From an uncultured Clostridia bacterium (GTDB lineage: Bacteria; Bacillota; Clostridia; Lachnospirales; Anaerotignaceae), in contig CALWRF010000013.1 in the NCBI GenBank assembly GCA_944383885.1, positions 1-64,000 on the forward strand: DNA of 64,000 nt, written 5' to 3'. This document shows, one piece after another, positions 17,637 through 25,633 of the stretch. A program made the position numbers and the translations under genes. The notes under the pieces are model-generated. The model saw only the letters and a program-made list of their open reading frames with translations. It did not search any database and had not been told where the DNA came from. Position 1 is the first letter of the stretch; each line of letters opens with the position of its first letter.

Positions 17637-18359
17637 TTATTTTTTTACGCAGATTAAAAATTCCTGGTTTTTTTCATACTGAAGCTGTTCTAATTTGGAA
17701 TAAATACAGCTGTTTAATTTAGTTTCGCATAAAACGCCGTCAGTACTCAGGCTGTTCCAAAAATCAACATCCCACTGTGGTCTTGGATGGTAAGTAAGCG
17801 GAAAATCCTGCGCCATCTGTTCCATTTCATTGGCTTTTGAATAAACAAAGCCGTTGTTTTTCTCTACAGTTTTCCTATGCTCTTTGTAGCCTTTTTTAGA
17901 TTCATCATCTCTTAGATAACCGTACCAGTCAGCATCAAAATAAACCATTGTTCCACCTTTTTTCAAAAGCCTGTACCATGCTTCAAGAGTTTTTTCCGGC
18001 TCTTTCTGCATCCATACAACATCTCTTGAAAGTATCATATCAAAACTTCCGTCTTCAAAAGGCAGCTCATCGCCTACCACTTTAAAGTCAACATATACGT
18101 TTTCATCCTGTGCGTTTTTTACAGCATGATAAATCATTTGACCGCTTCTGTCAACAGCACTTACATTATATCCCTCCTGCGCCATTAATATTGCAAGAAA
18201 TCCCGGACCTGTGCCTATATCAAGAATTTTGGCGTCTTTGCCCTCAGGCAGGTATTTATTTAATACGCTTTTCCATTTTTCTTTTCTGTCAAACTGGTTT
18301 TTATTTTGTTCGCTGTAGCTTTCCGCGCGTTCTTCCCAGTAACTGTCTACGTTATTCAT
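17637..18359 (-). CDS. Class I SAM-dependent methyltransferase, operon leader gene
   Basis: A 240-residue cytosolic methyltransferase of the Methyltransf_11/25 group. Motif I is ILDIGTGPGFLAILMAQ (about 47-63), the acidic residue after beta-2 is in VSAVDRSGQM, and motif II/III region is FDMILSRDVVWM. I chose the ATG at 18359 because GGGAGGGTG precedes it; the longer frame has no ribosome site. It is the first gene of the operon that continues with a NikA/Opp-type importer, so it may modify the imported ligand or a metal chelator (inference). Expression is probably governed by the attenuator-like leader just upstream. Confidence 0.85.
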   Translation of the reverse strand: MNNVDSYWEERAESYSEQNKNQFDRKEKWKSVLNKYLPEGKDAKILDIGTGPGFLAILMAQEGYNVSAVDRSGQMIYHAVKNAQDENVYVDFKVVGDELPFEDGSFDMILSRDVVWMQKEPEKTLEAWYRLLKKGGTMVYFDADWYGYLRDDESKKGYKEHRKTVEKNNGFVYSKANEMEQMAQDFPLTYHPRPQWDVDFWNSLSTDGVLCETKLNSCIYSKLEQLQYEKNQEFLICVKK

Positions 18360-18383
18360 ATTAAAACACACCCTCCCTAAAAC

Positions 18384-18490
18384 AAAAAAATCCACGAAAA
18401 CAAAACATAGTCATACAGACTATATCTGCCTTCGTGGCCATAAAAATTCAATGTTATATTATATCCGCTTCGTGCGGAAAACTGTTCACA
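18384..18490 (-). promoter_or_regulatory. Structured 5' leader with attenuator, candidate riboswitch
   Basis: On the minus strand the leader contains an upstream hairpin TCCGC-ACGAA-GCGGA (18464-18478) and a second stem CCACGAA/TTCGTGG (arms 18431-18437 and 18392-18398) that runs straight into ATTTTTTTG, the layout of an intrinsic terminator. Its long loop holds a nested hairpin ATAGTC-TGTAT-GACTAT (18407-18423). CACGAA occurs twice, in both stems, so the terminator 3' arm TTCGTG could pair with either copy, allowing two exclusive structures. It matches no riboswitch class that I recognise, including NiCo. Confidence 0.55.
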
Positions 18491-18496
18491 TGGGAA

Positions 18497-18525
18497 ATTC
18501 TAACATATATAATCAGCCGTGTCAA
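18497..18525 (-). promoter_or_regulatory. SigA-type promoter of the methyltransferase/ABC operon
   Basis: On the minus strand TTGACA (18520-18525) and TAGAAT (18497-18502) are separated by exactly 17 bp. Transcription would start near 18490, giving a leader of about 130 nt before the ATG at 18359. Confidence 0.8.
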
Positions 18526-18540
18526 TATCGCATAATGACT

Positions 18541-18587
18541 AAAAAAATTATCATTGCGCAGCTGCATACATGTATTGCAGCTGCGCA
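18541..18587 (-). terminator. Probable terminator at the distal end of the CRISPR transcript
   Basis: TGCGCAGCTGC (18555-18565) and GCAGCTGCGCA (18577-18587) form a perfect 11-bp stem. On the minus strand it is followed, after 7 nt, by TTTTTTT. It lies 60 bp beyond the decayed last CRISPR repeat and would stop the pre-crRNA before the methyltransferase promoter. Confidence 0.6.
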
Positions 18588-18647
18588 TTTAAAAAGCAGT
18601 AAGGCTGCCTTTGGCATAATTAAGCGCCGCTAAATATGATATTACGT

Positions 18648-19458
18648 ATAAACAGACAGCTCTTATTACTATTAATCATCTGCGTATGTGATGCAGAATG
18701 CGCCACATTAACATTTCAAAACAACTCTTGTTACTATTAATCAGGTTAGTAAAAAGGTAACAGACAATATAAGAGCAATTTCAAAACAACTCTTGTTACT
18801 ATTAATCAAAACTTCCTGTTGTACTTACATTTCCGTCAAAATTTCAAAACAACTCTTGTTACTATTAATCCACATCTTCATTTTTATACTATACCTCCTT
18901 AACTGCAATTTCAAAACAACTCTTGTTACTATTAATCAACTACAGCACATATCTTCAAAAGCAATTGGAATTATTTCAAAACAACTCTTGTTACTATTAA
19001 TCCTATGTAATACACTGCGCCGCCAATGCTTAACCATATTTCAAAACAACTCTTGTTACTATTAATCTGCCTCTTTTCAATATAAGGTTTGTCCCCACTC
19101 TCATTTCAAAACAACTCTTGTTACTATTAATCCCAGATACAGAGGATTATCCAGAAAATTTTCCAAAATTTCAAAACAACTCTTGTTACTATTAATCTGT
19201 CATCAGGATTAACGCCTTTTTCCTGACACATATTTCAAAACAACTCTTGTTACTATTAATCGCAACAGCAAAACTTACCAAGGCTTTTGTTGAAAGAATT
19301 TCAAAACAACTCTTGTTACTATTAATCAAAAACAACCGTCTTAGACTCATATAAGACTGTTGAATTTCAAAACAACTCTTGTTACTATTAATCGCCAATA
19401 AGATTGAATTTGATGACGTTATAGACGGATTTCAAAACAACTCTTGTTACTATTAATC
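18648..19458 (-). CRISPR. Type I-B CRISPR array, 12 intact repeats plus one degenerate
   Basis: Twelve identical 30-bp repeats start at 18713, 18778, 18841, 18908, 18973, 19038, 19103, 19168, 19232, 19298, 19364 and 19429. On the plus strand the repeat begins ATTTCAAAACAAC and ends TTACTATTAATC; read on the minus strand it ends TTGTTTTGAAAT, like the 8-nt 5' handle of type I-B crRNAs. A thirteenth copy at 18648-18677 keeps only the CTCTTATTACTATTAATC half, the expected decay at the leader-distal end. The 12 spacers are 33-37 nt. The array is therefore read on the minus strand, continuing the cas direction, with the leader at 19459-19619. Confidence 0.98.
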
Positions 19459-19619
19459 CTTTGATTTTAAAAGATTTCCTAAACACTATATGTCCAAAAA
19501 CCCTTTATTTACTACATTTCTATAAATTTTACCAACCTTAGCACATTTTTTGTTATTTTCCGTTTTCCTTTATTTATCAATGAATTCTATATTTTTATTT
19601 TTTTCGGTTGGTAAAAATA
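19459..19619 (-). promoter_or_regulatory. CRISPR leader
   Basis: 161 bp of very AT-rich DNA between cas2 and the first repeat, the position of the leader where new spacers are inserted and the pre-crRNA promoter lies. It contains an 11-bp inverted repeat, TTTTACCAACC at 19527-19537 and GGTTGGTAAAA at 19606-19616, which may be an integration-complex or regulator site. Confidence 0.75.
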
Positions 19620-19910
19620 TTATATTATCAAATCTTCACCTGTGCTGTTTTTCTTGTTTCCAATAATTTCCTCACCAAAAACATTATCGTTCTTCAACTT
19701 AATAATACAAACAAAATCTTCATCGTTGCAAATAATTTTTTTCAAATCATTTTTTAAAGAAATTAAATTAGAAGGAGTTATTTCACCTCTAAAAACCGAA
19801 TATTGATAATGAGAAAGATATTTTTTGCATATTTTAAACACCTTCTGGACTCTTTTTTCCCCAACATCGTAAAAAAGAAACGCATAATTAAAGTTAATTT
19901 GTTTTTTCAT
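19620..19910 (-). CDS. cas2: CRISPR-associated endoribonuclease-like protein Cas2
   Basis: A 96-residue small ferredoxin-fold protein. The N-terminal strand with the conserved Asp is FNYAFLFYDVGEKRVQKVFK and the RNase-like YQYSVFRGEIT segment follows. Cas2 dimers form the core of the Cas1-Cas2 integrase. The C-terminus (GEEIIGNKKNSTGEDLII) is a flexible tail. It directly follows cas1, with the stop and start adjacent, and precedes the leader. Confidence 0.95.
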   Translation of the reverse strand: MKKQINFNYAFLFYDVGEKRVQKVFKICKKYLSHYQYSVFRGEITPSNLISLKNDLKKIICNDEDFVCIIKLKNDNVFGEEIIGNKKNSTGEDLII

Positions 19911-20909
19911 TCAGAACCCTTCTTTTAAAGAAAATGGTATAAATTCTTTATCTTCTAAAATATATTTAATTAACTTATAGCAATCAAGTTTTATAGCTGT
20001 CCTATACGAAACATTTCGTTTTAACACAGCGTGTTTAAAAACAGATTCAATTCTTGCTTCAAATGCTTCTATAAATATTTTTCTCCCTTCTTCATTTAGC
20101 ACACAAAAATTCAAATTTTTATCAAAATGTTTTTCAACCTGAATTCTTCTATTATTTACTAATTCAAATATAGTTTTATATACAATAACCGGTTTAAACA
20201 CTTCACTTATGTCAAGGCTTAATGAGAATCTTCTTTCCGTTGGCTGATGTAAGAAACTTATTCTTTGATCTAAATGTGTTCTGTAAATTGCAGAAACTGT
20301 TTTTGTATACAGCAATGTATTCCCAAATGATATAAGTGCATTTACAGGGTTATCCGGAGGGCGCTTTACTCTTTTATTCATAATAAAGTCTTCTGGCAGG
20401 AAATATTTAAAATTAAAATAAAATTTCTCCCACAGTTCACCCTCATAGCTCATAAGCTCATCTATTGCTTTTGATTTGTCAATATAAGCATAAAAATTAT
20501 TTTTTATCCAATCAATGGTTTGTTTAACTTCTTTTTTATCATGTTTATAATAGTGGTATAAAACTTCATATATATTTTTTCCTATTCCTTTTACTATTGC
20601 TTTTGCAATATAAAGCCTTGATGTATTAAATTTTTCTACCTGTTTTATAAGAAGTCTGCCACTGAGATACTGGTCTTTAGGGTAAAAAGTTCCGCTGTAG
20701 TATCCATAATAATTAAAAAAATGCACTACAACATTATTGCGGCTTAAAAAATCAAGAACTTTTGTATTTACAGAAATTTCACCCATACAATATATTTCCT
20801 TTGTGTTTTCAATAGGAATGTATACATTTTTTTCACCTTTACGAAAACACAGCGAATTATCTTTCCGTGATAACTCACCATTAGATGTTATATATCTTGT
20901 ACTGCCCAT
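19911..20909 (-). CDS. cas1: CRISPR integrase Cas1 (type I-B)
   Basis: A 332-residue integrase that inserts new spacers at the leader. The N-terminal beta domain (GELSRKDNSLCFRKGEKNVY) is followed by the helical catalytic domain with E156 (MSYEGELW), H221 (SFLHQPTERRFSLSLD) and D233, the metal triad. Length and the YITSNGEL opening match type I-B Cas1. It is preceded by cas4, 15 bp away, and abuts cas2, giving a complete adaptation module. Confidence 0.97.
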   Translation of the reverse strand: MGSTRYITSNGELSRKDNSLCFRKGEKNVYIPIENTKEIYCMGEISVNTKVLDFLSRNNVVVHFFNYYGYYSGTFYPKDQYLSGRLLIKQVEKFNTSRLYIAKAIVKGIGKNIYEVLYHYYKHDKKEVKQTIDWIKNNFYAYIDKSKAIDELMSYEGELWEKFYFNFKYFLPEDFIMNKRVKRPPDNPVNALISFGNTLLYTKTVSAIYRTHLDQRISFLHQPTERRFSLSLDISEVFKPVIVYKTIFELVNNRRIQVEKHFDKNLNFCVLNEEGRKIFIEAFEARIESVFKHAVLKRNVSYRTAIKLDCYKLIKYILEDKEFIPFSLKEGF

Positions 20910-20924
20910 TTTCCTCCCCTTTTG

Positions 20925-21452
20925 TTATATGTAACAATATTCAAAATACGCACATTTTTTACAGCTTCTGCTTTCGATTTTATCTGGAATAACATCTCCT
21001 TTAATTAAATCATCAATTTCTTTTATATATTCATCTAATTTCTGTTCAATCTCATTTGTAATTTCCAATATAATTATTTTTTTGTCTGATTTATTTTTTT
21101 CAACAAATTCAAGCCTGCCTTTTCTTATTATTCCTTTTTCTTTTAGTACTTTAAGATAAAATAAAAGCTGCCATTTTGCCGCCTCTATATCAGCATCGGA
21201 CTTTTTTACTTCAGTTAAATATTCTTTTGTAATTTTATCAATACGAATATTATCAATTAATATTTCTGTATTGTCAGTTATATTTTTTTCTTCATGAATT
21301 GCTCTGCCGATTTTAACAATCTCGCTGTTATCCTCAAGATTAAGCCTGTTTCCATGAAGATAACACTGTCTTTTACAATGAAAATAATAATTAATCAGAG
21401 TTCCGTTTACACGCACAAGAGCACCTGCTTTATTTTTATATAAAATTCCCAT
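20925..21452 (-). CDS. cas4: CRISPR exonuclease Cas4
   Basis: A 175-residue RecB-family nuclease with an iron-sulfur cluster. The first cluster Cys is in YYFHCKRQCYLHG; the other three are in SRSCKKCAYFEYCYI at the C-terminus. The nuclease core has GRAIHEE, the Asp region RIDKITKEYL and the LTEVKKSD E-x-K motif. Cas4 trims prespacers and selects PAM orientation. The ATG at 21452 is chosen because it starts the conserved part; it overlaps the end of cas3 by 17 bp, whereas the longer frame would overlap by 113 bp. Confidence 0.93.
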   Translation of the reverse strand: MGILYKNKAGALVRVNGTLINYYFHCKRQCYLHGNRLNLEDNSEIVKIGRAIHEEKNITDNTEILIDNIRIDKITKEYLTEVKKSDADIEAAKWQLLFYLKVLKEKGIIRKGRLEFVEKNKSDKKIIILEITNEIEQKLDEYIKEIDDLIKGDVIPDKIESRSCKKCAYFEYCYI

Positions 21453-23994
21453 ATTCCAATTTGCTTCTTTTAAATTTTCCGTTTTCAAAATAGTCCTCGC
21501 CGTTTTCAAAACACAAAAGTTCACCCGCCGTGTCGCTGTATACAGCATTAATACTGTTTTTATTTACCGAATAAATAAAATTATTTAAAAGACTGCGAAC
21601 TTGGGAAAGCTTCACTTGTTTTTCTGAATAATCCATCTGATTGTTTTGGAGCAGTTTTTTATAATTATTCCATATCTGCCAGCCATCTAAAATTCCGCCG
21701 TTTTCATCTTCTATTTTTCGGCACAATACAACATCAACTGTCATCAAATTCTCATCAATAAGTCTCATACGCTTCGATACGTTTGTAAAATCAAAACCTG
21801 CAACATCGTTATCAAAAAAACTTTTTAAACCTTCTTTAGATGTACTGTCGTTTTTATTTTCTTTTAGCGCTTTAATTACCATACGATAATAATATGAAAA
21901 TCTTTTTTCTTCCAGAATATTTCTCATTTCAGGATTTTTAATGCTTAAACTCGCACTGTTCCTATAATCATTTTTATAAATACCCTTTTCACTGTCATAA
22001 TTAAAGAAATAGCACACTCCCTGCCTTTCAGATGAAAAAGAACGGTTTATCCTACCTAAAAACTGTTCTTCACTATCCAGTATTGATATATCTTTATATC
22101 CTATATCCATATCAATATCAACACCAGCTTCAATTACTTGGGTAGATATTAAAAGAACTTCTTTAACTGTATTTTCTCTTATCGGTTTAAGTATTTTTTC
22201 ACGCTCAAGTGCCGAATCCTCTCCAGTAATAAGAAATACCGGCATGTCAAAACCATCGCTGCAACATATATCATGATAAAATTCTTCTGCTGTTGACTTT
22301 TTTATAAACTCAACAAGTATTTTTGTTCCTTTTGAGCAATTTTTCTTTATATGCTCTTTTAAAAGCAGCAAATAATCTTCGTTGTCGCAATGGGTATCTA
22401 AAAGCTCATAAGAAAGCTTAACTCTGTTTTTAAAAACAGGATTATTAAAATACTCACAGCTGTTTTTTAAAAGATATACAACTTTACAGTCATCACCGGC
22501 AAGCAGTTCCAGTTCCGGAAGAGTTGCAGACATAATTATTATCTTAATATTCATTAAATCTGCACATTCTTTTAAGAATATAATTATTTCCGCCCATATA
22601 GAATTTTTATAACTCTGTATCTCATCAAGAACCACTACAGAATCAATAAGCTGTAAAAATGAAAACAGGTTTTCTTTTCTATCGCCAAAAAGAGTATTAA
22701 AAAAGCTTACATGGGTTGTGAGTATAAAAGGATAGTTTAAAAACTGCCTGTCTAAAAGCGCGTTTTTATAATAATTTTCCGTTTCATTTTCATATTTTGA
22801 ATTGCCTATTGGAGTAATTGAATTAACAACAGTTATTTTGTTTTTCAAATTTTCATCATTAAAAGATTTATACAGTACATTTTTATTCTGCTCTACAAGG
22901 GTATTAAAAGGATACACATAAAACAGTTTTTTTCTGTTTTCCATAAGCATAAAACTAAGGTTTAATGCCGTATTGCTTTTTCCACTTCCTGTAGGAGCTT
23001 CAAGGAAAAATATATTTTCTTTATCATTACTTTTTGAAATACTTTCTTTAAGGCTGTTTTCGGCATTTAAAAATATATTGCTTCTTAGCTCATTCATATC
23101 CGAAATATCAGATATTTTTGTATTTTTATTGCTTTTTTCGTAATTTCTTATAGATTTATAAACAGCAGAGTTTTTATAAACATTATAAAACTCTTTTATA
23201 TCTTCAATTGTTCCAAAGTACTGTTTTTCCATACCGTCCATATATTCAGTTGTGGAATAATAATCACATGAAACAAGAACTGAGTAGGCAAGCCTCAGCA
23301 AAAAATATTTTGCTATGCCTTCATCTCTGTTTACAAATATATTACTTTCGTAGCTGTTTAAAAATTTTTTTAGATATTTTCTATTAATTGAAAATTTTTG
23401 TTTTAGCCCTTTAACCGCATTATCATTAAAAAAATCTATAACGTCGTAGTTATCTGCAATTTTACCGAAATAATCATTAATTTTTGTTAAGTCGCTGTGA
23501 TGTCTTGATATTATATAAGAAAATTCCGTTACAACAAATTTAAACTGTTTTTTCTTATAATCACTAATATCTGATAAATCAAGCTTTTTAAAAAAATAAT
23601 CCATGTATATTAAAGATGAAAGAAATGAATGGTCGCTTCCTGACAGTTCATCAATATACTCATCTTTTTTAAAGCATGGATTATTCATTTTTTCTTTCTG
23701 AAATGCCGGATTAATTTTTCCCGTATCATGGAATATTACCATTTGATAAAAAAGCTCATATAAAAGCTCTTTCTCTTCTTCTGTTTCTATAAAACTTAAT
23801 TTGCTGGAATATCCGAATATGATTCTTTTTAAATTTTTATCCTGCGATATTTTATTAAAATATTTATTACAGCGCATAATATGTTCCCCCAGTGTTTCAC
23901 CGGGGGAATTTTTTCCTGTATGGGCAAGAAGATTTACGTTTTCATCTATAACATTATTAAAATCAGAAAAACACGATATTTCTTTTACCATCAT
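21436..23994 (-). CDS. cas3: CRISPR helicase-nuclease Cas3 (with HD domain)
   Basis: An 852-residue effector nuclease-helicase recruited by Cascade to degrade target DNA. The N-terminal HD nuclease has H25, H38, the VIFHDTGK His-Asp (89-90), SDHSF and SRHH motifs. The SF2 helicase has Walker A APTGSGKS (333-340), DEIQ (457-460), the SAT motif MSATLP and motif VI FLGRINRS. All catalytic motifs look intact, so interference is probably functional. It overlaps cas5 upstream by 32 bp and cas4 downstream by 17 bp. Confidence 0.97.
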   Translation of the reverse strand: MMVKEISCFSDFNNVIDENVNLLAHTGKNSPGETLGEHIMRCNKYFNKISQDKNLKRIIFGYSSKLSFIETEEEKELLYELFYQMVIFHDTGKINPAFQKEKMNNPCFKKDEYIDELSGSDHSFLSSLIYMDYFFKKLDLSDISDYKKKQFKFVVTEFSYIISRHHSDLTKINDYFGKIADNYDVIDFFNDNAVKGLKQKFSINRKYLKKFLNSYESNIFVNRDEGIAKYFLLRLAYSVLVSCDYYSTTEYMDGMEKQYFGTIEDIKEFYNVYKNSAVYKSIRNYEKSNKNTKISDISDMNELRSNIFLNAENSLKESISKSNDKENIFFLEAPTGSGKSNTALNLSFMLMENRKKLFYVYPFNTLVEQNKNVLYKSFNDENLKNKITVVNSITPIGNSKYENETENYYKNALLDRQFLNYPFILTTHVSFFNTLFGDRKENLFSFLQLIDSVVVLDEIQSYKNSIWAEIIIFLKECADLMNIKIIIMSATLPELELLAGDDCKVVYLLKNSCEYFNNPVFKNRVKLSYELLDTHCDNEDYLLLLKEHIKKNCSKGTKILVEFIKKSTAEEFYHDICCSDGFDMPVFLITGEDSALEREKILKPIRENTVKEVLLISTQVIEAGVDIDMDIGYKDISILDSEEQFLGRINRSFSSERQGVCYFFNYDSEKGIYKNDYRNSASLSIKNPEMRNILEEKRFSYYYRMVIKALKENKNDSTSKEGLKSFFDNDVAGFDFTNVSKRMRLIDENLMTVDVVLCRKIEDENGGILDGWQIWNNYKKLLQNNQMDYSEKQVKLSQVRSLLNNFIYSVNKNSINAVYSDTAGELLCFENGEDYFENGKFKRSKLEYGNFI

Positions 23995-24661
23995 TAAACA
24001 CCTGCTCTTTTATTTCAAAGCCATCTGCGTCTGTAAAATAAAATTTTTTCATAATATACTGATTGGTTGTTAGCTTCAATCCTGCCGGAAGATATTCCTC
24101 ATACTTAAACCCAAATTCTCCGCCTTCAGAAACAATATAGTCCTTAGGTATAAGGCTCTGAATTTCATTACCATCTTTTTCACCAAGGCTTACAAAAGAT
24201 ATATCCTCTATAACAGCCGGGTGGTCATTTTTACCTAAATACGGCATATATATACATTTTCTTTTATATATCATGTCAGCAAGTATTTTTGAAATATCTC
24301 TGTCAATCATTAGGTATATTATCCAAGAAGGATTCTCAAGCCACTGTTCTTTTACAACTAAATTTCCGCCTTCTTCCTGAGACGCGTAACCAACTGAATT
24401 ATTAAATACCTGTATTTTTTTTGGAAAATACCCGTTTTCCGACTCTGGCACCACCGCTATTTTTATATCTTTAAGCTTCTCATAATATTCCGGATAATCA
24501 TCATACTTGCTTTCGTAGCCTTTATAGCCCATAACAGCTCCAAATATTCCAATAAGTGCAGGTTTATGTATCTGCTCGAAAGTAAAATAATAATATGAAT
24601 TAACTTCAGGATTTTTGAAAAATGCGGTTTTGCCTCTTAACCTGAATTTTAAAGCTTCCAT
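23963..24661 (-). CDS. cas5: Cascade subunit Cas5 (type I-B)
   Basis: A 232-residue RAMP-family Cascade subunit that caps the 5' handle of the crRNA. The Cas5 N-terminal signature ALKFRLRGKTAFFKNPE followed by KPALIGIFGAVMGYKG (about 33-48) is clear. It sits between cas7 and cas3, 27 bp after cas7, in the normal I-B order. Confidence 0.93.
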   Translation of the reverse strand: MEALKFRLRGKTAFFKNPEVNSYYYFTFEQIHKPALIGIFGAVMGYKGYESKYDDYPEYYEKLKDIKIAVVPESENGYFPKKIQVFNNSVGYASQEEGGNLVVKEQWLENPSWIIYLMIDRDISKILADMIYKRKCIYMPYLGKNDHPAVIEDISFVSLGEKDGNEIQSLIPKDYIVSEGGEFGFKYEEYLPAGLKLTTNQYIMKKFYFTDADGFEIKEQVFNDGKRNIVFF

Positions 24662-24688
24662 AAATTATATGTCCCACCTTAATACAGC

Positions 24689-25633
24689 TCATAACTTTCT
24701 ATTTGTTACAATATCAAAAATTTCTGCATTTTTTATATCATGCTTAAGCTCGGTTGTATTTGAATTATAATAAATTTCTACGGATTTTATTTTTTCTTTA
24801 TATATTTCCAAAAGCTCTCCGCAGTTTACATTTATTATATTTTTGCTATCATTTTTTTCAAATGTTATATATTCCGTTAAATTAGGCATGTACAAGTCTT
24901 TTTCCGTTTCAACAAACATCGCAAACTCATTTTCACAGCCTTCTTTTGCATTTGTTGCATAGGCAGTTGCACAAACAAGTGCCGTTCTTTTAAAGTTTTC
25001 ATAATCTTCCTGTGTATATCCTTCAGTAACTCCAAGGCTTACATATTCTTTATATGCCAAAGGATTAATTACAAAAGGATACATATAGTGAGCTTCATCA
25101 CTTACAATTTTTGTACCAAGTGTTGAATTCTTAGCTTCTCCTTTATCTGTTGCCTTGCTGGCATCACGAAATGGTGAAAGTATTGACTGTTCCTGCGGTT
25201 CACTGTCTTTATAAATATTAAATCCCTGCCCAAACTGCACAGCACCGGTTATTGATATGTTATTGCCTGCCTCCGCAAATGTTGCGCCAAAATTCTTAAC
25301 ATCAACTGCACTAAATAAATTTTTAAGTACCTCCTCTGCATTTTTGCAGTTTTTTAAATCATCTATTTTATAAAGATATTCATATCTCTCTTTTAAACTT
25401 CTCGGTATTAATGAAATATCTCCTTTTTTATTTTCAATCCTCATAGATTTAATATAAACTACATTTTTGCCTTCGTTATCCCACATTTTTTTCATAGGGT
25501 ATTTTAAAGCTTTATCGCTTCCGTATGTTTCACCGCTTGATGTCGTTTTTGGATATCCGGAAAAGTCCGCATTCCAGTTAGCCATAATCGAAGATATTCC
25601 TAAAACACCATATACACGTTTATCCATTTCCAT
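24689..25633 (-). CDS. cas7: Cascade backbone subunit Cas7 (Csh2-like)
   Basis: A 314-residue RAMP protein that polymerises along the crRNA. It opens KRVYGVLGISSIMANWNADF with GYPKTTSSGETYGSDKALKY and has the VQFGQGFN and NPLAYKEYV segments of the Csh2/Cas7b group. It begins one base after the stop of cas8b, so the two are translationally coupled. Confidence 0.94.
   Translation of the reverse strand: MEMDKRVYGVLGISSIMANWNADFSGYPKTTSSGETYGSDKALKYPMKKMWDNEGKNVVYIKSMRIENKKGDISLIPRSLKERYEYLYKIDDLKNCKNAEEVLKNLFSAVDVKNFGATFAEAGNNISITGAVQFGQGFNIYKDSEPQEQSILSPFRDASKATDKGEAKNSTLGTKIVSDEAHYMYPFVINPLAYKEYVSLGVTEGYTQEDYENFKRTALVCATAYATNAKEGCENEFAMFVETEKDLYMPNLTEYITFEKNDSKNIINVNCGELLEIYKEKIKSVEIYYNSNTTELKHDIKNAEIFDIVTNRKL

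Noticed and set aside
18384..18490. Assignment of the leader to the NiCo (czcD) riboswitch
   Set aside because: The conserved junction sequences of that class are not visible; only the regulatory layout is similar.
18793..19398. Reading frames across the CRISPR array on both strands
   Set aside because: They are built from the 30-bp repeats, show periodic repeated peptides and have no ribosome sites.
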